The position numbers and the translations under genes are program-made. From CAZGVW01 sp964529265 (GTDB lineage: Bacteria; Planctomycetota; Phycisphaerae; Phycisphaerales; UBA1924), in NCBI GenBank assembly GCA_964529265.1, contig CAZGVW010000159.1, forward strand, positions 1-19,818: a DNA stretch of 19,818 bases, read 5' to 3'. Below, piece after piece: positions 1 to 7,721 of this stretch. Positions within the stretch are counted from its first letter, which is position 1; every line of letters starts with the position of its first letter. The notes under the pieces are model-generated. The model was not told where the DNA came from. It made no database searches and saw only the letters and a program-made list of their open reading frames with translations.

Positions 1-137
1 AACATCCCACCGCGCCGCCCCAAACGCGCACACGCACACACTCCTACCCCTCTCCCCGGCTTTTTCCGGGGGCGGGGAGAGGTCAGGGTGAGGGGCTCCT
101 TTTCTACCCCTCCTTCCGCGCCTCGTCTGTCCAGAAC
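1..137. repeat. Direct repeat copy 1 (about 137 bp, non-coding)
   Basis: This stretch recurs at 202-338 almost base for base. The only differences I see are a few substitutions and one missing T near the end, so the offset changes from 201 to 200. It contains a hairpin, with arm CCTCTCCCCG (49-58) pairing with CGGGGAGAGG (73-82), followed by CAGGGTGAGGGG. That hairpin resembles the small REP-like palindromes scattered between genes in many high-G+C genomes. No reading frame here looks coding. The repeat may start upstream of the window. Confidence 0.85.
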
Positions 138-201
138 CCCGACCGCACACGCGCAGGCTCGGTAGGCACGGCCCGCCGTGCCCACGACGACTCACCGCCC
201 C

Positions 202-338
202 AACATCCCACCGCGCCGCCCCAAACGCGCACACGCACACACTCCTACCCCTCTCCCCGGCTTTTTCCGGGGGCGGGGAGAGGTCAGGGTGAGGGGCTCC
301 CTCTCTACCCCTCCTCCGCGCCTCGTCTGTCAAGAACC
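202..338. repeat. Direct repeat copy 2 (about 137 bp, non-coding)
   Basis: This is the second copy of the 1-137 unit, including the hairpin (arms 250-259 and 274-283). It ends about 5 bp before the stop codon of the minus-strand aminotransferase, so the unit fills the whole downstream flank of that gene. The unique spacer between the copies is about 64 bp (138-201). The hairpin could end transcription of the aminotransferase, but no U-run follows it on the minus strand, so it is not a typical intrinsic terminator. Confidence 0.85.
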
Positions 339-342
339 ATAA

Positions 343-1581
343 TCAAACCCCCACCCACCCCCTCATCCTCCCCACCGCCTCCTGCAACGTCTCCTCCCTC
401 TTGCAAAACGCAAACCGCACCAACCGCGACCCCAATCCCCGCTCCTCGTAAAACGCGCTCGGCGGAATCGCCGCCACGCCGCCCTTCTCAATCAAAACCC
501 GGCAGAACTCCACGTCATCCTTCGCGCCGAATCGCGAATGATCCGCCATGATGAAATACGTCCCGTGCGGCATGAACACCGTGAACCCCATCTCCGCCAG
601 CGCCTCCGCCAGCATCCCCCGCCGCCGCCGGTACTCCTCCACCAGCGAGCGCACATACGCCTCACCATCCCGCAGCGCCGCCGCCGCCCCGTGCTGCAGC
701 GGCGTCGCCGTCGCGAACGTCAGAAACTGATGCGCCGACCGCACCGCCCGCGTCCCCTCCGCGCTCGCAATCGCCCACCCGATTTTCCACCCCGTCAGGC
801 TGAACGTCTTCCCCAGGCTCGAGAGCGTGATCGTCCGCGCCTCCATCCCCGGCAGCGTCGCCAGCCGAACGTGCGGCCGCGCTTCCTCATACACCAGCCG
901 CTCGTACACCTCGTCCGTGATCGCGACAACATCGTGCTTCACGCACAACTCCGCGATCAACCCCAGTTCCTCGCGCGAGAACACCTTCCCCGTCGGATTG
1001 TGCGGCGTATTCACCAGAATCGCCCGCGTCCGCTCCGTGAACGCCGCCCGCAACTCCCCCTCATCGAACACGAACGGCGCATCCACAATCGCGCCGCCCC
1101 GCGCCCCGAGCGCGCTCCCCGCCTCCACCGGCGGCCGCAACGTCACGAACCGCGCCCTCGCCCCAGCCATCGCCACGCACGCGCGATACGAGTCGTAATA
1201 CGGCTGGAACAGAATCACCTCGTCCCCCGGATCGAGCAGCCCCAGCAGCGCCGCCGCAATCGCCTCCGTGCAGCCGGAGGTCACCGTCACCTGCCCATCC
1301 GGGTCGATCGCCCTCCCCGTCTCACGCTCCCAGAACGCCGCGATCTCCCGATTCAGCGCCGGATCGCCGAACGACCGCGCATACTGATTCCGCCCGCTCC
1401 GCATCGCCTCCGCCGCGGCTTCCTTCACGAACTCCGGCCCGTCGAAATCCGGAAACCCCTGCGAGAGATTCACCGCGCTGTGCTCATTCGCCAGCCGCGT
1501 CATCTCCGAAAAAATCGTCGAGCCGAACGGCGCCAGGCTCGCGGCCACGCGGATCGGCGAGTGAACGGCTTCGCTGCGCAT
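343..1581 (-). CDS. PLP-dependent class I/II aminotransferase (kynurenine/methionine aminotransferase-like)
   Basis: The 412-residue protein is a fold-type I aminotransferase that would move an amino group between an amino acid and a 2-oxo acid in the cytoplasm. Visible signatures are NLSQGFPDF (residues 38-46), NPTG at 195-198, ITDEVY with Asp223 for the pyridine nitrogen, and the PLP lysine Lys258 in SSLGKTFSLTGWKIGW. A C-terminal RLVRFAF carries the likely carboxylate-binding Arg. The N-terminus and QGFPD motif fit the kynurenine aminotransferase/YbdL branch; the substrate is not certain. The ATG at 1581 was chosen because the family begins just before this point. The frame stays open upstream, but that part is antisense to the next gene. 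Residues about 151-169 look like an extra loop compared with the usual family. The gene is divergent from the M20 gene with only 22 bp between the start codons. Confidence 0.9.
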   Translation of the reverse strand: MRSEAVHSPIRVAASLAPFGSTIFSEMTRLANEHSAVNLSQGFPDFDGPEFVKEAAAEAMRSGRNQYARSFGDPALNREIAAFWERETGRAIDPDGQVTVTSGCTEAIAAALLGLLDPGDEVILFQPYYDSYRACVAMAGARARFVTLRPPVEAGSALGARGGAIVDAPFVFDEGELRAAFTERTRAILVNTPHNPTGKVFSREELGLIAELCVKHDVVAITDEVYERLVYEEARPHVRLATLPGMEARTITLSSLGKTFSLTGWKIGWAIASAEGTRAVRSAHQFLTFATATPLQHGAAAALRDGEAYVRSLVEEYRRRRGMLAEALAEMGFTVFMPHGTYFIMADHSRFGAKDDVEFCRVLIEKGGVAAIPPSAFYEERGLGSRLVRFAFCKREETLQEAVGRMRGWVGV

Positions 1582-1587
1582 CGCCTG

Positions 1588-1593
1588 TAGAAT
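1588..1593 (+). promoter_or_regulatory. Possible -10 element (TAGAAT) of the M20-hutF operon
   Basis: TAGAAT lies 10 nt before the GTG at 1604, with no Shine-Dalgarno sequence between them. If used, transcription would begin at or next to the start codon and give a leaderless mRNA. No good -35 hexamer is visible at the right distance. The match to TATAAT is 5 of 6 in very G+C-rich DNA. Confidence 0.35.
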
Positions 1594-1603
1594 ACCGCCC
1601 GCC

Positions 1604-2788
1604 GTGACCACCGCGACCGCAACAACCCCGCTCAGCGACGTCGAACTCCTCCGCCGCCTCGTCGCCTTCCCCTCGACGAGCGCGGCCACCAATGTCCCCA
1701 TCGCCGATTTCGTCTGCGAATACCTCGATCGCCGCCCCGGCGTGCGCATCGATCGCGCCCCCACCGAAGATGGCGCCAAGGTCAACCTCTTCGCCACGTT
1801 CGGCGATCCGGAAGCCGCCGGCCCCGATCGCCGCGGCCTCATCCTCTCCGCCCATCTCGATGTCGTCCCCGCCCGCGAGCCGCAGTGGACCAGCGATCCC
1901 TTCACACTCGCCGACCCGCCGGATCGCCTCGTCGCCCGCGGCGCCTGCGATATGAAGGGCTTCGTCGCCCTTGCGCTCAACGCCGCCCTCTCCTTTGACC
2001 CCGCGCAACTCAAGCGCCCCCTCGGCATCCTCCTCACACACGATGAGGAAGTCGGCTCGCTCGGCGCCGAGCGATTCGTGCGCACGCACGCCGCGCTCAA
2101 CACGCTCCCCCGCAGCGTCCTCGTCGGCGAGCCAACCTCCCTCCGCGTCGTCCGCATGCACAAGGGACACGTCAAGATGCGCATCGAGGTCTTCGGAAAA
2201 GCCGCGCACAGCGGCTATCCGCACCTCGGCGTGAACGCCATCGAGCGCGCCGGCGCCGTCATCGCCGCCCTCACCGCGGTCCGCAAGGAGTTCGAGCGCG
2301 AGCGCACCTCCCACAGCGAGCATTTCCCCACCACCCCCTTCGTCACGCTCAACGTCGGCATGATCCGCGGCGGCGAGGCCTTCAACATCGTGCCCGATCG
2401 CTGCGTCCTCGATCTCGGGCTCCGCCCCCTTCCGGGAGCGCCGGCTTCAGACTGGTGCGATCGCGTCCGCGAGGCCGTCATCGACGCCGTCGGCGAATCC
2501 GCCTGCCGCGTCGAGTCCCACAGCGATAATCCCGCCATGCTCCTCGCCGAAAACGCGCGCATCCATCGCGAACTGTGCGAAATCACCGGCCAGAAGCGCG
2601 CCGCCGCCGTCGATTACGCCAGCGACGCCGGTTTTCTCGCGAAAGCGGGCTTCGAGTGCGCCCTCCTCGGCCCCGGCGATATCGAAAACGCCCACAAGGC
2701 CGATGAGTTCGTGCTCCGCGCCGAGTTCGAGCGCGCCGCCGCCCTCCTCCGCACGATCATCGCCCGATTCTGCGAGGTGGAGACGTGA
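1604..2788 (+). CDS. argE: M20 metallopeptidase-family deacylase, acetylornithine deacetylase-like
   Basis: The 394-residue cytoplasmic M20 dizinc hydrolase removes an acyl group from an N-acyl amino acid. The metal site is complete: SAHLDVVPA (His84, Asp86), ACDMKG (Asp116), DEEVGS (Glu148 catalytic base, Glu149), GEPT (Glu176) and GDIENAHKADEF (His364). The lid/dimer-domain histidine is His202 in AHSGYPH. The late GPGDIExAHKADEF motif is characteristic of ArgE. The start is the GTG at 1604, which gives the normal N-terminus. The gene overlaps the following HutF gene by 4 bp (GTGA), so the two are probably translated together. ArgE is the closest family. The coupling to HutF makes a related acyl-glutamate substrate, such as N-formylglutamate, possible; this is inference, so the symbol is provisional. 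Confidence 0.85.
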   Translation: MTTATATTPLSDVELLRRLVAFPSTSAATNVPIADFVCEYLDRRPGVRIDRAPTEDGAKVNLFATFGDPEAAGPDRRGLILSAHLDVVPAREPQWTSDPFTLADPPDRLVARGACDMKGFVALALNAALSFDPAQLKRPLGILLTHDEEVGSLGAERFVRTHAALNTLPRSVLVGEPTSLRVVRMHKGHVKMRIEVFGKAAHSGYPHLGVNAIERAGAVIAALTAVRKEFERERTSHSEHFPTTPFVTLNVGMIRGGEAFNIVPDRCVLDLGLRPLPGAPASDWCDRVREAVIDAVGESACRVESHSDNPAMLLAENARIHRELCEITGQKRAAAVDYASDAGFLAKAGFECALLGPGDIENAHKADEFVLRAEFERAAALLRTIIARFCEVET

Positions 2789-4077
2789 CCACCCAGGTTC
2801 TGGAAGCCGATCTCACCTGGACCGGAGAGCGCTTCGAGCGCAACATCCAGATCGAAATCGGCCCCGATGGCCGCATCACGCGCACCGGCCCCCTCAACCT
2901 CAGCCCCACAACCCGTCTCACCAACCGCGCCCTCCTCCCGGGATTCGTCAACACACACAGCCACGCCTTCCAGCGCGGCCTCCGCGGCAAGGGCGAAGCC
3001 TTCCCCGCCGGCGCCGGCTCCTTCTGGACCTGGCGCGAGGAGATGTATGCCCTCGTCGATCGCCTCGATCCCGATCTCGCCCACACCCTCTCCCTCCAGG
3101 CCTTCCGCGAAATGCTCCGCGCCGGCTTCACCACCGTCGGCGAGTTCCACTACATCCACCACGATTCGAGCGAAAAAGGCTTCGCCCTCGATGAAGCCGT
3201 CCTCGCCGCGGCAAAGGAATCCGGCATCCGCACGTGCTTCATCCAGACCCACTACAACACCGGCGGCTTCGGCCGCCCCCTCGCCGGCGGCCAGCGCCGC
3301 TTCCGCGTGAACTCCCCCGCCGAGTTCTGGGAGCAGGTCGATCGCCTGAGCGCGCTCCTCGACCCCGCCACGCAGACCCTGGGCGCCACCGCCCACAGCG
3401 TCCGCGCTGCCCCCATCGAGGACATCGTCGCCCTCCACGCCGAAGCCAAACGCCGCGGCATCGTCTTCCACATGCACGTCGAGGAGCAGCGCCGCGAAGT
3501 CCAGGAGTGCATCGAGGCCCACGGCGCCGCCCCCATGGCCCTGCTCAACGAGCGCCTCGACATCGACGACCGCTTCACCGCCGTCCACTGCACACACACC
3601 GATCCCCTCGACATGGAGCGCTTCATCGAATCCGGCGGAAACGTCTGCGTCTGCCCCCTCACCGAAGGCAACCTCGGCGACGGCGTCTTCGATGCCCAGG
3701 GCGTGCTCGGCTCCGATGGCCGCATCGCGATCGGAACCGATTCCAACGCCCGACTCTGCGCCGTCGAGGAACTCCGCTGGCTCGAATACGTGCAGCGCCT
3801 CGAATCGGAGCAGCGCGGCGTCGTCACCGATGACGCGGGCTTCGTCTCCCGCGCACTGCTCCGCATCGGAACCGCAAACGGCGCCCGCGCCCTCGGCGTC
3901 GATGCGGGCGACATCCGCCCCGGCGCCCTCGCCGATCTCGCCGCCCTCGATCTCTCCGCCCCCGAACTCCAAGGCTGGACCGAGGACACCCTCCTCGATT
4001 CCTTCATCTTCGGCGCCGGGAACAGCGCCCTCTCCGGGGTCTATGTCGGCGGCAGGTGGATCGCCCCGGCGCAGTGA
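2785..4077 (+). CDS. hutF: Formimidoylglutamate deiminase (HutF-type amidohydrolase)
   Basis: The 430-residue amidohydrolase-superfamily enzyme is expected to convert N-formimidoyl-L-glutamate to N-formyl-L-glutamate and ammonia in histidine degradation. The TIM-barrel metal site is visible: NTHSH (His58, His60), HMHVEEQ (His231), AVHCTHT (His268) and IGTDS (Asp319). HutF-specific stretches are HAFQRG, SFWTWREEMY (79-88), VGEFHYIHHD (118-127), HSVRA (204-208), TEGNLGDGVF and EELRWLEYVQRL. One oddity is the segment after Asp319, which reads SNARLCAVEEL where typical HutF has SHVSVVEEL. This marks a divergent branch. The GTG start overlaps the stop of the M20 gene (GTGA). No hutH, hutU, hutI or recognisable hutG is present in the window. 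Confidence 0.85.
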   Translation: MTTQVLEADLTWTGERFERNIQIEIGPDGRITRTGPLNLSPTTRLTNRALLPGFVNTHSHAFQRGLRGKGEAFPAGAGSFWTWREEMYALVDRLDPDLAHTLSLQAFREMLRAGFTTVGEFHYIHHDSSEKGFALDEAVLAAAKESGIRTCFIQTHYNTGGFGRPLAGGQRRFRVNSPAEFWEQVDRLSALLDPATQTLGATAHSVRAAPIEDIVALHAEAKRRGIVFHMHVEEQRREVQECIEAHGAAPMALLNERLDIDDRFTAVHCTHTDPLDMERFIESGGNVCVCPLTEGNLGDGVFDAQGVLGSDGRIAIGTDSNARLCAVEELRWLEYVQRLESEQRGVVTDDAGFVSRALLRIGTANGARALGVDAGDIRPGALADLAALDLSAPELQGWTEDTLLDSFIFGAGNSALSGVYVGGRWIAPAQ

Positions 4078-4152
4078 CGCGTTTTGTGCGCAAATTTTCG
4101 GCCACCCCGGGTTTCACGCGTCTTTTCGCTCGATTCCCCCCTTGCCTCCGGT

Positions 4153-4158
4153 CATAAT
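4153..4158 (+). promoter_or_regulatory. Possible -10 element (CATAAT) upstream of dockerin protein gene
   Basis: CATAAT lies 67 nt before the ATG at 4226, in a 148-bp spacer after hutF. TCGATT sits 17 bp upstream as a poor -35 candidate (3 of 6). The spacer shows that the dockerin gene is probably transcribed separately from the hutF operon. Confidence 0.25.
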
Positions 4159-4225
4159 CTCCGCTCGCCCGCTGCCCCCGGGGGGCGTCCGATCCAGCCT
4201 GTCCACGGAGCGAGGAGATTCACAC

Positions 4226-5533
4226 ATGAAGCCCATCACCTGCGCATCTCTGCTCACGTCATGCATCTGCGCCGCCGCCGCGGCCATCGCGGGCCCGCCG
4301 CCCTTCGAGTTCGAGATCTCCCCCGTCGTTGAAGACGGCATGTGGAACAACCCCTCCTCCCTCGCTCTCGATGAGGATGGCTTCGCCCACGTCGCCTTCA
4401 TGCAGACGCTCGGCTCCAGCAGCCCCCTCCGCGAGATCTACTACGCCACCAACGAAACCGGCGAATGGGTCTTCACCAACATCACCAACAACGCCGTGCG
4501 CGAAGAGTTCCCCGCCCTCATCCGCGACGATGCGGGAGTCATTCACATCACCTTCCACTCCGAGGTGCCCGGAACGAACAAGATCCGCTACGTGAACAAC
4601 TCCGGCGGCGATTTCTCAAACATCATCGATATCTCCGGCGCCGGCTTCACCCACTCCGAGCACGGCCTCGATAGCGAAGGCAACGTCCACTTCTGCTACA
4701 TCAGCCAGACGCCCTCCGTCGAGGAGGTCTATTACCGCATGTGGTCCCCCACCACCGGCCTCGGCACGCAGTTCAATATCTCCAACACCCCGGGCGGCGA
4801 TGAGTTCGGAAACGACCTCGCCGTCGGCCCGGACGACGTCGTGCACCTCGTCTACCAGGCCGGCAGCGCCCTCGGCGGCCCGCTCAAGTACACGAGCAAC
4901 CTGGGCGGCTCATTCGTCGAAGTCCCCACCGGCGTCGTCGGCAACGTCACCGATCCGATCGTCCTCTGCTCCAACCAGAACGTCATCACCGTCATCTACT
5001 GCCAGGCCGATCAACTGAAACTCGTCGAATACGACCAGTCCCGCGGCGTGTCCTTCAGCGCGCCGATCGACGTCACCCCCGTCGGCTACCGCCCCGCCTT
5101 CTACGAAGGCTTCGCCCTCGATGACGCCGGCCGCCGCTACGTCGCCTACGCCTCCAACGTCGGCGGCATCGGCAACCACTTCACCGCCGAAACCGAATCC
5201 GGCTTCACCGAGCCCCTCCTCCTCCCCGGAACCGGAATCTCCAACGTCGGAACCTCCATCGCCGTGAACAGCGCCGGCAAGATCGCCGTCACCTACCAGA
5301 TCGGCCGCTCCGGCGACAAAGGCGGCCCCGTCAAGGCCGACATGTACATCGCGGAGCACGTGGGCGCAAACCCCTGCCCCGCCGATTTCGATGGCGATGG
5401 CTCCGTCGGCAGCGGCGACCTCGCCATCCTCCTTGGCGCCTGGGCCGGCCCCGCCGGCGACCTCGATGGCGACATGACCACCGGCGCCTCCGACCTCGCC
5501 CTCGCCCTCGGCGCCTGGGGCCCCTGCCCCTGA
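4226..5533 (+). CDS. Secreted dockerin-terminated protein with repeated beta-rich (propeller-like) body
   Basis: The 435-residue exported protein is of unknown function. A signal peptide covers residues 1-22 (charged start, Cys/Ala-rich core, likely cut after AIA). The body (about 27-375) repeats a theme in which DEDGFAHVAF, DDAGVIHITF, DSEGNVHFCY, GPDDVVHLVY, DDAGRRYVAY and NSAGKIAVTY recur about every 50-60 residues. That is the Asp-x-x-Gly turn plus strand pattern of BNR/sialidase-like beta-propellers. Residues 383-435 hold two calcium-loop repeats (DFDGDGSVGSGDL and DLDGDMTTGASDL) and end WGPCP, the GC-type dockerin form. GAGGAG at 4212-4217 is the ribosome binding site and supports the ATG at 4226; an open frame further upstream is antisense-like noise. 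It probably acts at the cell surface or outside. Confidence 0.85.
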   Translation: MKPITCASLLTSCICAAAAAIAGPPPFEFEISPVVEDGMWNNPSSLALDEDGFAHVAFMQTLGSSSPLREIYYATNETGEWVFTNITNNAVREEFPALIRDDAGVIHITFHSEVPGTNKIRYVNNSGGDFSNIIDISGAGFTHSEHGLDSEGNVHFCYISQTPSVEEVYYRMWSPTTGLGTQFNISNTPGGDEFGNDLAVGPDDVVHLVYQAGSALGGPLKYTSNLGGSFVEVPTGVVGNVTDPIVLCSNQNVITVIYCQADQLKLVEYDQSRGVSFSAPIDVTPVGYRPAFYEGFALDDAGRRYVAYASNVGGIGNHFTAETESGFTEPLLLPGTGISNVGTSIAVNSAGKIAVTYQIGRSGDKGGPVKADMYIAEHVGANPCPADFDGDGSVGSGDLAILLGAWAGPAGDLDGDMTTGASDLALALGAWGPCP

Positions 5534-5579
5534 CCCCCGGGGAAACACCAAACTTCATGCAACTCCTTTGCACCTGCCC

Positions 5580-5609
5580 TTGACCCCGCCCCACCGCCCC
5601 GGCTAGAAC
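5580..5609 (+). promoter_or_regulatory. Sigma70-type promoter of the His-rich protein gene
   Basis: TTGACC (5580-5585), an 18-bp spacer and TAGAAC (5604-5609) make the best promoter match in the window. The ATG at 5623 is only 13 nt after the -10 hexamer and no Shine-Dalgarno sequence is visible, so the mRNA leader would be about 5-8 nt. Confidence 0.55.
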
Positions 5610-5622
5610 ACAACCGCTCGAA

Positions 5623-5991
5623 ATGATGCGCTTTCTCGCCAACTCGCTCGCCATCACGCTCGCCGTGCTCCTCGGCGGCGCCGTGGCGCCGTTGGCGCAC
5701 CATTTCTCGCACCACGATGCCCCGTTTTCGCACACGGATGACCATGCCGCCCACTCCTGCGCGCACCATGGCGATTCCGATGCAAAAACAGAAAAAGAGC
5801 GCGAAAAGCCGGCGCACAGCCACGAAAACTGCGATACCTGCGCCGTTCTCTCCGTCCTGAAGCCCGCCCCCACCGCCCCGCCCGCCCTCATCCCCCGCGC
5901 CCCCGCGCCCCCGGCCCCCGCCGCCGACCCGCTCGGCGCCCCGGAAACCGCCCCGCGCCGCCGCGAGCCCGCCCGCGGACCCCCGGCCTGA
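5623..5991 (+). CDS. Small exported His-rich, Cys-containing protein (probable metal binder)
   Basis: I do not recognise a family for this 122-residue protein. A signal peptide (about 1-22 or 1-25) ends in AVAPLA. The next ~45 residues hold 11 histidines in clusters (HHFSHH, HTDDHAAH, AHHGD, AHSHENC) and three cysteines, including ENCDTC. The tail from about residue 80 is Pro/Ala-rich and disordered in appearance. The His clusters and CxxC point to binding of zinc, copper, nickel or cobalt in the periplasm; that is inference. It starts ATGATG, so the start is 5623 or 5626. A promoter lies directly upstream, so it is probably a single-gene unit. Confidence 0.65.
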   Translation: MMRFLANSLAITLAVLLGGAVAPLAHHFSHHDAPFSHTDDHAAHSCAHHGDSDAKTEKEREKPAHSHENCDTCAVLSVLKPAPTAPPALIPRAPAPPAPAADPLGAPETAPRRREPARGPPA

Positions 5992-6088
5992 GCGCCAGCG
6001 CTCCGCATCCATCCAAAACCTGAAATTCGACTCAAAACGCCGCATCCGCGCGCCTTTTCGCGTTTTTCGCGCGATCTGGAGGTCAGCC

Positions 6089-6826
6089 ATGCGCCGCGCG
6101 TTCACGCTCGTCGAACTGCTCGTCACGATCGCAATTGTCGCCGTTCTGCTCGGAATTCTCGCTCCCGCGCTCAAAACAGCGCGCGACAGCGCCATGACCG
6201 CGAAATGCCTCAGCAACATCCGCAACATGGAGCTGGCCGGCCTCTCCTACTCCCTGGAGCACAAGGGCGAACTGATCGACGTCGGCCTCGCCCACGGCGG
6301 ATCAAGCGCCAACGAGGCCGGTTCGTTCATAGTGACGCTTTCCGACTACTACGAGACTCCGCTCCTGCTGCGCGCGCCGGATGACGACAGTCCGCACTGG
6401 CCGGCTGAAGAAGACGGCGCCGGTGTTCCCGTGCCGCCGACGGAGAACGCGTTCCGGCGCACGAGTTACGGCGTGAACTCGTACCTCACCAGCCTCGGCT
6501 ACAGGCCGTATCGCAAGATTGCGGACATCACGCAGCCGACGACGGTGGTTCACTTCCTGCGCATGGCGGAAGAGGGCGAGTTTGCGGGTTCGGACCACGT
6601 GCATGCGGAGAACTGGAATCCCGGGTTCGGGAATCCGGCGCTGCGCCATGCGCCGCCGCGGCTGGCGTCGCAGCAGGTCCAGACCAATGCGCACGGCGGC
6701 GTCGCCGAATCGTGGGACGCGATCTCGAACTACGGGTTCCTGGATGGGCACGCGGAGACCACGGCGTTCAGGCAGGTCTTCGTCAATCGTGAAGAGAACA
6801 GGTTCGACCCGGGACTTCAGCGGTGA
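6089..6826 (+). CDS. Type II secretion/pilin-like pseudopilin (prepilin-type N-terminal methylation domain)
   Basis: This 245-residue protein begins MRRAFTLVELLVTIAIVAVL. That is a short basic leader, the prepilin peptidase site before Phe5, the conserved Glu (+5) and a hydrophobic assembly helix to about residue 28. The rest is a globular domain ending in a NYGFLDGHAET motif like the late DG motif of planctomycete prepilin-like (DUF1559-type) proteins. GGAGG at 6078-6082 supports the ATG. It probably sits in the inner membrane or a pseudopilus. A secreted dockerin protein gene follows 40 bp downstream and is probably co-transcribed. Base use changes within the gene: the first ~400 bp favour C-ending codons like the genes to the left, and the rest G-ending codons like those to the right. 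Confidence 0.85.
   Translation: MRRAFTLVELLVTIAIVAVLLGILAPALKTARDSAMTAKCLSNIRNMELAGLSYSLEHKGELIDVGLAHGGSSANEAGSFIVTLSDYYETPLLLRAPDDDSPHWPAEEDGAGVPVPPTENAFRRTSYGVNSYLTSLGYRPYRKIADITQPTTVVHFLRMAEEGEFAGSDHVHAENWNPGFGNPALRHAPPRLASQQVQTNAHGGVAESWDAISNYGFLDGHAETTAFRQVFVNREENRFDPGLQR
6101..6130 (+). repeat. Inverted repeat with 18501-18530 (pseudopilin N-terminus coding DNA)
   Basis: These 30 bases encode FTLVELLVTI and match the reverse complement of 18501-18530 at 28 of 30 positions. The two copies lie in opposite orientation about 12.4 kb apart. Protein conservation can explain part of this, but the near identity also makes them a possible site for recombination that would invert the DNA between them. 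Confidence 0.75.
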
Positions 6827-6866
6827 GCGCGCCATCGCGCTTGCGCATCAGGAAGAGGTCATTCAG

Positions 6867-7652
6867 ATGAGACTCTTTGCACTTGCGGCGCTTGCCGCGG
6901 CGCTGGGCGCGGGCGCCCGCGCCGGCGAGACGCACGCCACGGATGTCATCCTCACCGTCGAGAGCAACACCATCACGACCAACGGCGTCGATGAAGCGGA
7001 GACGGCTCCGCAGCGCGTGTTTGCCTCGGAGTTCGGCGAAGTGGTGGACAACTTCACGGATGAGCCGGGATACGACTCCGAACCCGGCGTGTTTCCCACT
7101 GAAACGGAGATCGGCTTCGAGATTCTCGATGCGCTGCGCGTCTGGGACGGCGCGGACTTCGACGACCTCACGCCGCTGCGCATCGATGTCTCGTTCGCGC
7201 TGCTCGGCCCCGCGACCACGCCCGCAACGGCGGACACCTCCGTGACCGGGTTCACCATTCCGGTGCAGGCGAGCGGCGCGTGGCACAGGCATCTGGAATA
7301 CCTGATCTACGACCCGACCGATCCGTTTGCGATTGCGCCCACGGGCGTGTACCTGCTGAAGTTGCGCCTGTTCCACACCGGCGGCATCGAGCCGTCCGCG
7401 CCATTCTACATCGTCTTCAACCAGAACGATTCCGAGCCGTCGCACGATGCGGCGATCGAGTACGTCAACGCATTTCTGCTCGGCCCGCAAGGCGATCTCA
7501 ACGGCGACGGCGTCGTGAACAGCAGCGATCTCGCGATCGTGCTCGGGTCGTGGGGCGCGATGAACGCTCCAGCCGACCTGAATGACGACGGGATCGTGAA
7601 CAGCAGCGACCTGGCGATCGTGCTGGGGTCGTGGACGGGTGGCGGGCCGTGA
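6867..7652 (+). CDS. Secreted protein with C-terminal dockerin repeats
   Basis: The 261-residue exported protein is of unknown function. The signal peptide is residues 1-19 (cut after ARA). The middle domain (about 25-205) is beta-rich with no motif I know. Residues 209-261 hold two nearly identical dockerin/EF-hand loops, DLNGDGVVNSSDLAIVLGSW and DLNDDGIVNSSDLAIVLGSW. Their DNA is also nearly repeated with a 78-bp period from about 7497. Unlike the other three dockerin proteins here it ends GSWTGGGP and lacks the final Cys. GGAAGAGG at 6851-6858 is the ribosome binding site for the ATG at 6867. It lies 40 bp behind the pseudopilin gene and is probably in its operon. Confidence 0.8.
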   Translation: MRLFALAALAAALGAGARAGETHATDVILTVESNTITTNGVDEAETAPQRVFASEFGEVVDNFTDEPGYDSEPGVFPTETEIGFEILDALRVWDGADFDDLTPLRIDVSFALLGPATTPATADTSVTGFTIPVQASGAWHRHLEYLIYDPTDPFAIAPTGVYLLKLRLFHTGGIEPSAPFYIVFNQNDSEPSHDAAIEYVNAFLLGPQGDLNGDGVVNSSDLAIVLGSWGAMNAPADLNDDGIVNSSDLAIVLGSWTGGGP

Positions 7653-7721
7653 GGAACCGCCAGCCGCGGCGGCGGTCGCTATGGCATATCGTGTCCCGCA
7701 ACTTCCCCGGGGCCGATCGCC

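Noticed and set aside
49..283. The REP-like hairpins as intrinsic terminators
   Set aside because: No U-run follows the stem on either strand.
1582..2184. Open extension of the aminotransferase frame giving a 613-residue protein
   Set aside because: It is antisense to the conserved M20 gene, is Arg/Ser/Pro-rich without domains, and the family begins at about the ATG at 1581.
2614..3972. 452-residue open frame on the minus strand
   Set aside because: Mirror of hutF codons; Gly/Ala/Glu-rich with no motif, while the + frame has all HutF active-site residues.
6000..6900. Replication origin at the composition switch
   Set aside because: No DnaA boxes, A+T-rich unwinding element or dnaA/dnaN/gidA-type neighbours were seen; kept only as one explanation of the skew change.
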